A DNA stretch of 64,000 bases, taken from JACJWR01 sp964556255 (lineage in GTDB: Bacteria > Actinomycetota > Actinomycetes > S36-B12 > UBA10799). Positions 41,295 through 48,348 of this stretch are shown here, piece by piece. The stretch covers positions 1-64,000 of the forward strand of contig CAZKVQ010000006.1 in assembly GCA_964556255.1 (NCBI GenBank), read 5' to 3'. A program made the position numbers and the translations under genes. Under the pieces are notes generated by a model. It saw only the letters and a program-made list of their open reading frames with translations, ran no database searches and was not told where the DNA came from. Position 1 is the stretch's first letter. Each line of letters begins with the position of its first letter.

Positions 41295-41315
41295 CAGGTC
41301 CACCGTGGATCCGGG

Positions 41316-41831
41316 CTAGGCCGGGACCTGGGGGAGGTCGCCCAACGCGACCTCGAGTTCGTCCGGGATCGTGGGCAACTCCGACAACAGGATGACCCCC
41401 GCGCGATCGCCCTGCGCCTCCCAGGAATCCACGGTGGAACGCCAAATGTCCAGTGCCGTTGCGAAGGCCTTGGGTGACTCGAGGGCCATGTGCTGCCAGC
41501 TGTGCCACACCACAAGTAGACCCTCGGCGTCGGTGTCGCCGACGTCGGCCAGGCACTCCTCCAAGGCATCCCAGTTGCCGCCGAAGTAGTCCGGGAAGTC
41601 GAAGGTGCGTGCGCAGCGGGCCAAGTAGTCGGCCTTCGTGTCGACGCCTTCGCAGTCCAGGTCCCGGCTGGCCCAGCCTTCGTCGCGGGCAGCGATCCGG
41701 ACGGTCTCGGGGTCGGGGGCTCCGGGCCAGAGTCTGAGCCCGTCGAGGCCCCCGGAGCAGAGCAGGGCACGCAGGTTCGCGGCCTCGAATCGGCTCGCCC
41801 CAGGCCCGAATCCACGCGCGTCAGTGCCCAC
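41316..41831 (-). CDS. Barstar-family ribonuclease inhibitor
   Basis: 171 aa. The C-terminal ~90 residues carry the barstar signature: KADYLARCARTFDFPDYFGGNWDALEECL (two overlapping pieces) with the Asp-rich inhibitor helix, and a strand VILLSELP. An N-terminal ~55-residue extension is unlike classical barstar (90 aa). It sits directly downstream, on the same strand, of a secreted RNase Sa-like gene, so the two are a cognate enzyme/inhibitor pair by family logic. Own leaderless promoter (TAGGCT, 41838-41843), so it can be made without the RNase. Confidence 0.88.
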   Translation of the reverse strand: MGTDARGFGPGASRFEAANLRALLCSGGLDGLRLWPGAPDPETVRIAARDEGWASRDLDCEGVDTKADYLARCARTFDFPDYFGGNWDALEECLADVGDTDAEGLLVVWHSWQHMALESPKAFATALDIWRSTVDSWEAQGDRAGVILLSELPTIPDELEVALGDLPQVPA

Positions 41832-41837
41832 CGGACC

Positions 41838-41843
41838 AGCCTA
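41838..41843 (-). promoter_or_regulatory. -10 box (TAGGCT) of leaderless barstar transcript
   Basis: TAGGCT 6 bases before GTG 41831 on the minus strand, between the RNase stop and the barstar start. Confidence 0.65.
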
Positions 41844-41858
41844 GCGAGCCACGCCCAC

Positions 41859-42365
41859 TCACGGTTGGATCACTTCGCTGAAGCTGTTGTAGTGATCGTC
41901 CGTCCAGTAGCGAGACCCGTCCGCCCCGGCGACAATCCGCCTGGCGCCGCGATCCTGGGACCCGGGCGTAACCACCGTGTATTCCCGGTAGAAGCCGGAC
42001 TTCTTCGGCGGCAAGAGTCCTTCCCGGTTGCCGAAGGTCGCTCCGTCTTTCGGGTACGGAAATGGCCCGCCGTCGGCGATGAGCCGCAGGGTGGTGACGG
42101 CCTGGGTCGGTAGCTGGTCGACATCGACCGTGGGCAGTGAGGACACCGGTGCGGCAGGGGCAAGAGCGTCTGCCGTGCTCGGCCGGGAGCCAGCCGTTGC
42201 GGCGTTGCCGGTGGCGGGGACTCTGCTGGCCCCGGAGGGTGCGGCGCTGGCGCGGGTCGGGGTGGTGGTCGACGCGGTGGTGGAACGGCCCGACAGCAGT
42301 GATCACGCCAGCAGGGCCAGCGCCAGTACCGCTGTCGGGCCGGCTAGGAGCCTCATCATGCGCAT
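41859..42365 (-). pseudogene. Secreted guanyl-specific ribonuclease (RNase Sa/N1 family) with a stop codon in its signal peptide
   Basis: From ATG 42365 the frame reads a signal peptide (MRMMRLLAGPTAVLALALLA) and then TGA at 42303-42305, after which the same frame continues with a Ser/Thr/Ala/Pro-rich linker and a complete RNase Sa-like domain: LPTQAVTTLRLI, GGPFPYPKDG, NREGLLPP, YREYTV (catalytic Glu), ARRIV (Arg) and TDDHYNSF (His). All catalytic residues are intact. The start is 4 bases after the GNAT stop. Either a nonsense-mutated export signal or a base error. A GTG at 42146 could give a cytoplasmic RNase domain, which the neighbouring barstar would neutralise. Confidence 0.78.
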
Positions 42366-42369
42366 TGGA

Positions 42370-43248
42370 TCACCCCAACTCGAACGTCGTGACGCCGAAG
42401 ACGTGCTGCCAGGGCAGCGACGGAACCGGGCCCCGATACATACGTGCGCAGCCGAAGGATTCGCTGAGCTCGTGCGTCCGGGCGAGGGCCACCGCAGCAG
42501 GGTTGCACTCGGGGATGTCGAGGAAGAGCGGTTGATCGATGGCGTGTCCGGACAGCCGGGCGAAGATCGTCTCCGCCAGGTCCGGTGATGCTGCGAACAG
42601 GGGGCCGATCTTGTAGCCCTCGCGGCAGGGTCTCACCACCCCCAACCCGCGGATCTCGCCGTGGTCGACGGCAGCCACCGCGATCCCACCCGCGGGGTCG
42701 AGCCATTTCCGTAGAAATGCCGGGCGATGCGACCCGAAGTGCGCGGCGTCGAAGTCGTCCACATCCTCGAAGGCAAGCGAACTCGCCGGCACCAGCCCGG
42801 CGGCCCCCTCAGCCTCGGCGGCCGGTATCGCTCGACCGATGCCCGCCATTCGGAGGTTACGGTGCAGGAAGGTGAACCCCAGGGTCAGGTAGTAGGGCTG
42901 CATCGCGAAGACGCCGTCGATGCCTACTGTGGCGTTCGGGCCGAGCCGTTCGCTGGCCAGCCCCAGGAGCTGTTCGGCCGCGCCGCCGCCCACGCTGCGC
43001 CCCCGCCATTGGGGACGCACGATGAAGAACCCGGCGAACGCGTGGTCTTCGTCGTACACCACCACGGAGGCGCTCCCGATGAGTTCGCCATCCACATCGA
43101 TGGCGTAGAAACCCTCGGGGTCCGTCGCCCAGAAGGCAGCGGCGTCCGCGAGCCCCGGATTCCAGCCTTCGTCGGCAGCCCACCCGATGACCGTGTCGAG
43201 CTCCTGACGGCGCAACTGCCTGATGTTCGCGGGGATCGGTGACGTCAT
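42370..43248 (-). CDS. GNAT family N-acetyltransferase (two-domain)
   Basis: 292 aa. N-terminal GNAT domain with acetyl-CoA-binding PQWRGRSVGGGAAEQLL and a C-terminal acetyltransferase-like domain (residues ~160-290; GLGVVRPCREGYKIGPLFA), matching the GNAT plus Acetyltransf_18 arrangement. Acceptor unknown. Its start overlaps the permease stop by 4 bases (ATGA, 43245-43248), and the RNase gene follows 4 bases after its stop. Confidence 0.85.
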   Translation of the reverse strand: MTSPIPANIRQLRRQELDTVIGWAADEGWNPGLADAAAFWATDPEGFYAIDVDGELIGSASVVVYDEDHAFAGFFIVRPQWRGRSVGGGAAEQLLGLASERLGPNATVGIDGVFAMQPYYLTLGFTFLHRNLRMAGIGRAIPAAEAEGAAGLVPASSLAFEDVDDFDAAHFGSHRPAFLRKWLDPAGGIAVAAVDHGEIRGLGVVRPCREGYKIGPLFAASPDLAETIFARLSGHAIDQPLFLDIPECNPAAVALARTHELSESFGCARMYRGPVPSLPWQHVFGVTTFELG

Positions 43249-44804
43249 GCCTGGTTGTCCCTGCCCTTGGCGTCAGGGCCCAATTCGGCTCCTGGCTTGG
43301 TCTCGGCGGTGCCGATAAGGATCTGCCGCATCGTGTCGCGTGCGATGCCGTCGTACACCTCGGGTCTCCTTCGCTTGAGGTAGGCCGCGTAGGCCGCGCC
43401 GCCGATCGCAGCAACCAGATAGACCAGAGGCAGCGCGTTCAGAAGTACAGAGTCGGAGTTGGTGAGGAGGTCGAAGTTCACAGCGGTAAGTACCACCACC
43501 GTGCTCAACACCAGGCCAGCCACTGCCGGCGCGACGCCGGTGCGGAACCATTGGCCACCGCCGTTTCGGGCGAAGAAGGCCACGATGGCGAATGCCGCGC
43601 AGGCCTGCAGGAGCACGATGCCGAAGGTGCCGAGCCCGATCATGGTCGAGGCCAGACCGATGTAGGGGCTCAGTCCAGCGAGCGCGAAAATCGCCACCAC
43701 GGCCAGGTTGAAGCCGGTCTGCACCAAGCTCGCACGATGGGGTGAGGCGTGCCTCCCGTGCAGCAACCCGAGGATCGGCGGCAGTACTCGTTCCCTGCCC
43801 AAAGCGAACATGTAGCGGGCGCTGGCGTTGTGGGTTGCCAGGATGGCGGCCAACAGACTGGTCAACAGCATCAGGCCCATCAGCTGCCGCGCCCAGTCGC
43901 CGACGTAGGTACTCATGAGGTTGAAGAAGAGTTGACCGATGTCATTGCTGGACTGGGCGGCGAGATCGTCGATTCCGGTGGTCCCGAGGGCGCCGACCGC
44001 CTCCCAGGCCGTGACCGCGTAGAAGATGCCGATGATGATGACTGCTGCGTAGGTGGCCCGCGGAATTGACCGACTCGGTTCGCGGGTCTCCTCCGCATAC
44101 AGAGCCGCCGACTCGAAACCGATGAAACAGGAGAATGAGAAGAGCAGCGCGATCGGCAGTCCTGCGGAGAACACAGTGCTCGGGGCGACGGCGGTCAGCG
44201 GAAAGGCGGCGAGTCCCTTCGCCATCAGGATTCCGATATCGAGCATCGCCAACAGGGCGATCTCCAGCGCCATCAGTACGGCGAGCACTTTCGCCGAAAC
44301 GTCGACGTTTCGGTAACCCAGTATCCCGACGACGACCACGGCGAAGAGTGCCGCGGCCCACCAGGGGATCGTCAGACCTGCGTCCTGGAGTCCGGTGTAG
44401 GTGAAAAACCCGAAGCCGCCGACGATGCCCACGGTCTGGGCGTTGTAGGCGATGACTGCGAAGAGCGCCGCTACTACCGAAGCCGACTTGCCCAAGCCGT
44501 GCGCGACATAGGTGTAGAAGGCTCCGGTGTTGACCACTTTGCGGGCAATGGCGGCATACCCGATCGCGAACAGCAGCAGCGTGGCACCCGCCAGCAGGTA
44601 GGCGCCCGGAACGCCGGCACCGTTGCCCTTGGCGAACATCAGCGGCACCGTGCCGACGATCGCGGCCAGCGGCGCGGCGGCCGCGATCACGATGAAGACG
44701 ATCTTCGCCGTCGACAAGCTGGGCTGGCGCTGGTCCTCGTTCGAACTCATGTCGCTTCCCATCAGGTCGGTGCCAGGCTGGTCCGTACTTCGGCCCTCGG
44801 GCAT
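43245..44804 (-). CDS. APC family amino acid/polyamine permease
   Basis: 519 aa, about 12 membrane segments. The N-terminal signature KIVFIVIAAAAPLAAIVGTVPL and the segment SFSCFIGFESAALYAEET match APC-superfamily transporters; the latter is the usual substrate-site helix 6 region. Substrate unknown (amino acid or amine). Start at 44804, two bases after the preceding stop; ATG 44762 or 44750 (GGAAG upstream) are alternatives. Overlaps the GNAT gene, suggesting uptake and acetylation of the same amine-type compound, which is inference. Confidence 0.85.
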   Translation of the reverse strand: MPEGRSTDQPGTDLMGSDMSSNEDQRQPSLSTAKIVFIVIAAAAPLAAIVGTVPLMFAKGNGAGVPGAYLLAGATLLLFAIGYAAIARKVVNTGAFYTYVAHGLGKSASVVAALFAVIAYNAQTVGIVGGFGFFTYTGLQDAGLTIPWWAAALFAVVVVGILGYRNVDVSAKVLAVLMALEIALLAMLDIGILMAKGLAAFPLTAVAPSTVFSAGLPIALLFSFSCFIGFESAALYAEETREPSRSIPRATYAAVIIIGIFYAVTAWEAVGALGTTGIDDLAAQSSNDIGQLFFNLMSTYVGDWARQLMGLMLLTSLLAAILATHNASARYMFALGRERVLPPILGLLHGRHASPHRASLVQTGFNLAVVAIFALAGLSPYIGLASTMIGLGTFGIVLLQACAAFAIVAFFARNGGGQWFRTGVAPAVAGLVLSTVVVLTAVNFDLLTNSDSVLLNALPLVYLVAAIGGAAYAAYLKRRRPEVYDGIARDTMRQILIGTAETKPGAELGPDAKGRDNQA

Positions 44805-44806
44805 TG

Positions 44807-45547
44807 TCAGATAGCCGACTTCTTCTTACTGGGGGCCCGCAGGGCCACCGCTTCCGGGAAGCGGTGCCACGGAATGCCCGGGACCTTGTGCCCGCTCATG
44901 GCACGTCGCCTGACCCCGACGTAGAACCAGATGGCCGTGAAGACATAGTCGATGAACAACATAGCGAGCGTGGCCGGCAGGCTCAGGTCCTGACGAGCAT
45001 CGATCACCTTCAGGAGTTCCTCCGCCGGGCGCACCGCCAGGTTCAGCAGAATCGCCGTGACCAACGTCAGTGGCACGATCTTTGCGAGGTTGTGTGCAGC
45101 CTCGCGCCACACGTGCGCCAGGAATCTAATCGCGATGACGATGCCGCTGGACACGACCAACAGACCGCCCGCGGTGAGCTTGTTCGGTGCCAACCACAAG
45201 ATGACGAAGAAGTAGTTCGACCACAACAGGATCAGCAGCGGGATGGAGATGATGTACTGCAGCAGGTCGCGTGGTGTGGTCGTCCAGCGCTGTTGGTCTT
45301 CGTCGAAGGTGAGTTTGAGCCGGGGACGCTGCATGGCGCGCCAGATCACCACCGCGAGCATCGTCGCGCAGACGATCCCGGCGGACATCAGCAGTATGGT
45401 CCCGGTTCCGATCCTTATCCCCGGTTGGCTGTCATCGGGCAGATTCACCGTGATCTCGGCGCTGGTGCTGCTCGCGGACGGACTCGGGGCCGGTGTCAGC
45501 GCGGCGAGGTGCGACCACTGGTCAATCAGCAGCGGCAGGGTTGACAT
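44807..45547 (-). CDS. Integral membrane protein of unknown function
   Basis: 246 aa. A signal-like N-terminus and a Ser/Thr/Pro-rich stretch are followed by about five membrane segments (for example GTILLMSAGIVCATMLAVVIW, LLQYIISIPLLILLW and LLVVSSGIVIAIRFLAHVW) and a short basic C-terminus ending in KKK. I do not recognise the family. Leaderless promoter upstream, first gene of a likely run with the permease, GNAT and RNase genes. Confidence 0.75.
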   Translation of the reverse strand: MSTLPLLIDQWSHLAALTPAPSPSASSTSAEITVNLPDDSQPGIRIGTGTILLMSAGIVCATMLAVVIWRAMQRPRLKLTFDEDQQRWTTTPRDLLQYIISIPLLILLWSNYFFVILWLAPNKLTAGGLLVVSSGIVIAIRFLAHVWREAAHNLAKIVPLTLVTAILLNLAVRPAEELLKVIDARQDLSLPATLAMLFIDYVFTAIWFYVGVRRRAMSGHKVPGIPWHRFPEAVALRAPSKKKSAI

Positions 45548-45553
45548 GGTTCG

Positions 45554-45559
45554 AGGTTA
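45554..45559 (-). promoter_or_regulatory. -10 box (TAACCT) of the membrane-protein gene, built on the previous stop codon
   Basis: TAACCT on the minus strand, 6 bases before ATG 45547. Its first three bases are the TAA stop of the upstream acyltransferase gene. Confidence 0.6.
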
Positions 45560-46279
45560 GCGTTCCGCGCGTTGCTGAGCATGGGCCTCAGCAGCGGCGG
45601 CGGTCTTCCGTTTGATGTCGGCGAGCGCGGCCCGGTGCGCGGCCTTCGTGTCGTACACCTCACGACGGTTCTTGAGCACCCGCCCGGGTATCCCCCCGAC
45701 CACCGATTCGGGAGGTATCTCGCCACGGATCACCGCATTGGATCCCAGGACGCAACCGTGGCCGATATACGTTCCGCGGGTGACGGTCACCTTCGTGCCC
45801 AACCAGCAGTCCGGGCCGATACGCACCGGCGATTTGACGATGCCCTGGTCCTTGATGGGCAGGTTGACGTCTTCGAAGACATGATCGAAGTCGCAGATAT
45901 AGACCCAGTCGGCGATGATGCAGCCGCCGCCGATCTCGATGTCGAGGTAGCCGTTGATGGTGTTGTCACGGCCGAAGACGGTCTTGTCGCCGATACGGAG
46001 GGTGCCCTCGTGGGCCCTGATCCGGTTCTCGTCGCCGACGTGGACCCAACGACCGATGATCATCCGGGCATAGCCTCGTCGTGCCGAGACCTCGACCCGT
46101 TTCCCAAGGAAGACGAACCCCTCAGTGATGATGTGGGGATACCGCAGACGGAACCACAGGAAGCGCCAATAGCGCCGCAGGTACCACCAATTCCAGGCGC
46201 GATTGCGCACGATCCACCGCAACGATGCCCAGGTCACGAAACGCGCCTGCCGCGGGTCACGGTTTCGGAACATCGCCAC
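45557..46279 (-). CDS. Left-handed beta-helix (hexapeptide) acyltransferase, Rv3034c-like
   Basis: 240 aa. A basic/aromatic N-terminus (WYLRRYWRFLWFRLRYP) is followed by hexapeptide repeats (IGDKTVFGRDNTI, IGGGCIIADWVYI, IGPDCWLGTKVTV, IGHGCVLGSNAVI) of a LbetaH O-acetyltransferase. CDFDHVFED supplies the likely catalytic His. From memory M. tuberculosis Rv3034c, a putative acyltransferase in the methylglucose lipopolysaccharide cluster, is the counterpart; it too is near the GT4/methyltransferase genes. GTG 46279 is used (TAGTCT -10 8 bases upstream); ATG 46273 is possible. Only gene in the window confidently ending in TAA. Confidence 0.83.
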   Translation of the reverse strand: MAMFRNRDPRQARFVTWASLRWIVRNRAWNWWYLRRYWRFLWFRLRYPHIITEGFVFLGKRVEVSARRGYARMIIGRWVHVGDENRIRAHEGTLRIGDKTVFGRDNTINGYLDIEIGGGCIIADWVYICDFDHVFEDVNLPIKDQGIVKSPVRIGPDCWLGTKVTVTRGTYIGHGCVLGSNAVIRGEIPPESVVGGIPGRVLKNRREVYDTKAAHRAALADIKRKTAAAAEAHAQQRAER

Positions 46280-46287
46280 AGCCGCTC

Positions 46288-46293
46288 AGACTA
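46288..46293 (-). promoter_or_regulatory. -10 box (TAGTCT) of the acyltransferase gene
   Basis: TAGTCT 8 bases before GTG 46279, minus strand; spacing one longer than the other examples. Confidence 0.5.
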
Positions 46294-46325
46294 ATCCCCG
46301 CCGGTTGACCCTTCGGCCGCGGCCG

Positions 46326-47507
46326 TCAGGAGTCGTCGGCCCCGGCACGGCGGTAGCAGGCCACTGTTGCCTCGGCGATCTGTGACCAGTCGTGATCCCG
46401 CTTCAGCGCCTCGTAGGCCCGGTCGACGATGACCTTCGCACTGCGGTCGGTGATCGCAGCGACTAGGGCCTTCGCCAGGGCAGTGGGGTCCTTTGCGGGT
46501 ACGGACCACCCGGTCTCGCCACTTCGCACCACATCGGCCAGACCTCCGACCCGGCTTGCGACGACGGGGGTGCCCAGCGACATCGCCTCCAGCGCGACGA
46601 GCCCGAACGGTTCGTAGATGCTCGGGATGGCGGCGACATCCGCGCAGGCGATGAGTGCCCGCAACTCCTGCTCGGGTAGCCACCCCGCCACGGTCACGGC
46701 CCCGGTGATGCCGTGACTCTCGCAGGCGTTCCGCAGAAGCTCGCCCTGGGATCCGCGCCCGGCGATGACCAAGTGGGCGGTCGGCAGCGCCTGCCGAACC
46801 TGCGCCATCGCCTCAGCCAGTTCCAGGATTCCTTTCTCCACCTCCAGGCGCCCCACGAAGACGATGAGTGGACTATCCGGGGCCCACCGGGCGCGGGCGT
46901 CGAGTTGATCGCTCAGTGGACTGGACCACTCCTCCAGATCGATCCCGTTGGGTATGACCGTCACCTTGTCGGCGGCCACGCCGAACTGCCGGACGACCTC
47001 CTCCTTCATCGCGGCGGAGCACGTGATGACGGCGTTCGCCTGATGGCACAGTTGCCGTTCGATGGCATCGACGCTACGGCTGATATCACCGGGGAGGTGC
47101 CCCTGATGGCGTCCCACCTCGGTCGCGTGGATGGTCGCGACCAGCGGGATCACGGGGTTCTCCGTCAATTCGGTACCGGCCTTGGTAGTCATCCAGTCAT
47201 GGCAGTGCACGACATCGGGCTGCGCATCGCCTAGTGCCACCCTGGCCCCTGTCGCCAGTTCGTGGTCAAGTGCGCTGACCCAGGCGAGGAGATTCTCCGG
47301 GATGAACTCCAATTGGGGTGCGCTCGCTACCCGAAGGACCCGAACACCCCACATCAGGGATTCGGCCGGGGCTCCCTCGACCTTTTGCGTGACCACCGCC
47401 ACGTCGTGGCCCGCCTCCGCCTGAGCAGAGGCAAGTTCGTAGACATGCCGGCCTAGTCCGCCGTACACGAGCGGCGGATACTCCCAGGTGACATGCAGGA
47501 TGCGCAC
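46326..47507 (-). CDS. GT4 glycosyltransferase, Rv3032-like alpha-1,4-glucosyltransferase
   Basis: 393 aa, two Rossmann halves of a GT-B enzyme. TWEYPPLVYGGLGRHV is the N-terminal nucleotide-sugar/acceptor loop; the C-terminal EPFGLVALEAMSLGTPVV is the GT4 E-x7-E motif. In mycobacteria Rv3032 elongates the alpha-1,4-glucan of methylglucose lipopolysaccharide; adjacent Rv3030- and Rv3031-like genes here support that reading over GlgM, which has very similar sequence. GTG start with leaderless -10 box. Unlike in M. tuberculosis it is divergent from its partners. Confidence 0.87.
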   Translation of the reverse strand: MRILHVTWEYPPLVYGGLGRHVYELASAQAEAGHDVAVVTQKVEGAPAESLMWGVRVLRVASAPQLEFIPENLLAWVSALDHELATGARVALGDAQPDVVHCHDWMTTKAGTELTENPVIPLVATIHATEVGRHQGHLPGDISRSVDAIERQLCHQANAVITCSAAMKEEVVRQFGVAADKVTVIPNGIDLEEWSSPLSDQLDARARWAPDSPLIVFVGRLEVEKGILELAEAMAQVRQALPTAHLVIAGRGSQGELLRNACESHGITGAVTVAGWLPEQELRALIACADVAAIPSIYEPFGLVALEAMSLGTPVVASRVGGLADVVRSGETGWSVPAKDPTALAKALVAAITDRSAKVIVDRAYEALKRDHDWSQIAEATVACYRRAGADDS

Positions 47508-47513
47508 ATTCGC

Positions 47514-47519
47514 ACCCTA
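47514..47519 (-). promoter_or_regulatory. -10 box (TAGGGT) of leaderless GT4 transcript
   Basis: TAGGGT on the minus strand, 6 bases before GTG 47507; its first base lies within the 22-bp tandem repeat. Confidence 0.6.
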
Positions 47520-47562
47520 GGGCACCGCGTTGACCTCGCCAGGGCACCGCGCTGACCTCGAC
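47519..47562. repeat. 22-bp tandem direct repeat between divergent promoters
   Basis: Two adjacent 22-base units, 47519-47540 and 47541-47562, 20 of 22 bases identical (AGGGCACCGCG-T/C-TGACCTCG core). They fill the space between the GT4 and methyltransferase promoters. TTGACC in unit 1 and CTGACC in unit 2 look like -35 elements, the latter 16 bases before the TACTGT -10 box. Confidence 0.7.
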
Positions 47563-47573
47563 ACCGGAACAAC

Positions 47574-47579
47574 TACTGT
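47574..47579 (+). promoter_or_regulatory. -10 box (TACTGT) of leaderless methyltransferase transcript
   Basis: TACTGT 7 bases before GTG 47587; CTGACC at 47552-47557 is a plausible -35 with a 16-base spacer. Confidence 0.6.
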
Positions 47580-47586
47580 CACGGCT

Positions 47587-48348
47587 GTGGATCGCGCTCT
47601 GGACTCTGCCGGCAACGACTTGCCTCTCACCGGCGAACGAACAGTGCCAGGCGTGCTACTTGAGCGGTACTGGTATCTGCGACATGAGGTCGCATACGGC
47701 TGGTTACCGCGCTGGCTCCCCCCTGCCGGGCTCGTCATCGAAGCAGGCTGCGGCGAGGGTTACGGTGCAGCGCTCTTGTCCGACGCCGGGTTCCAGGTCA
47801 TCGCCGTCGACTACGAGGAAGCGGTGGTGGATCACGTCAGACGGCGCTACCCGCAGGTCGAGGTCATGCGTGCCGGGCTCGATCGGTTACCCATCGCGAC
47901 GCAACGTGCGGACGCTGTGGTTTCGTTGCAGGTGATCGAGCACCTGTGGGACCTGCCAGGCTTCCTTGCCGAGTCGGCCCGGGTGCTCAGAAGCGGGGGC
48001 GTGATCGTGGTGTCCACCCCGAATCGCCCGACGTTCTCTCCGGGGCTGGCGCGCGGCGAGAAACCGACCAACCCGTTCCATGTGGAGGAGTTCGACGCCG
48101 AGCAGGTGCGGGAGATGTTGGAAGCCGCCGGGTTGCGCGACGTGTCGGTGCTGGGGGTTCACCACGGCGGTCGGATCCGCAGGTGGGAGGCCCAGCACGG
48201 TTCGATCGTGGCCGCGCATGTCGAGGCTGTGATGACGGGTGTCTGGAACCCGGCGCTACTGGAACTGTTGCCGACCCTGGAGGTCAGCGACTTCGAGTTG
48301 GGGCGGGCGTCGGAGGCCCTCGACCTGATCGGTATTGGGGTGAACTGA
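47587..48348 (+). CDS. SAM-dependent methyltransferase, Rv3030-like (1-O-methyltransferase MeT1 family)
   Basis: 253 aa from GTG 47587, chosen for the leaderless -10 box; TTG 47530 would place the start inside the tandem repeat. LTGERTVPGVLLERYWYLRH, SAM motif IEAGCGEGYGAALL, SLQVIEHLWDLPGF and VSTPNRPTFSPG match, as I recall them, the mycobacterial Rv3030/MeT1 sequences. MeT1-type enzymes block the first sugar of methylglucose/methylmannose polysaccharides by 1-O-methylation. TGATG overlap with the GH57 gene shows coupling. The donor is SAM, the acceptor presumably a short oligosaccharide. Confidence 0.87.
   Translation: MDRALDSAGNDLPLTGERTVPGVLLERYWYLRHEVAYGWLPRWLPPAGLVIEAGCGEGYGAALLSDAGFQVIAVDYEEAVVDHVRRRYPQVEVMRAGLDRLPIATQRADAVVSLQVIEHLWDLPGFLAESARVLRSGGVIVVSTPNRPTFSPGLARGEKPTNPFHVEEFDAEQVREMLEAAGLRDVSVLGVHHGGRIRRWEAQHGSIVAAHVEAVMTGVWNPALLELLPTLEVSDFELGRASEALDLIGIGVN

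Noticed and set aside
42303..42305. TGA as selenocysteine in the RNase
   Set aside because: The site is in a signal-peptide hydrophobic core, where Sec has no role; no SECIS-like hairpin directly after it was evident, and TGA is the commonest ordinary stop here.
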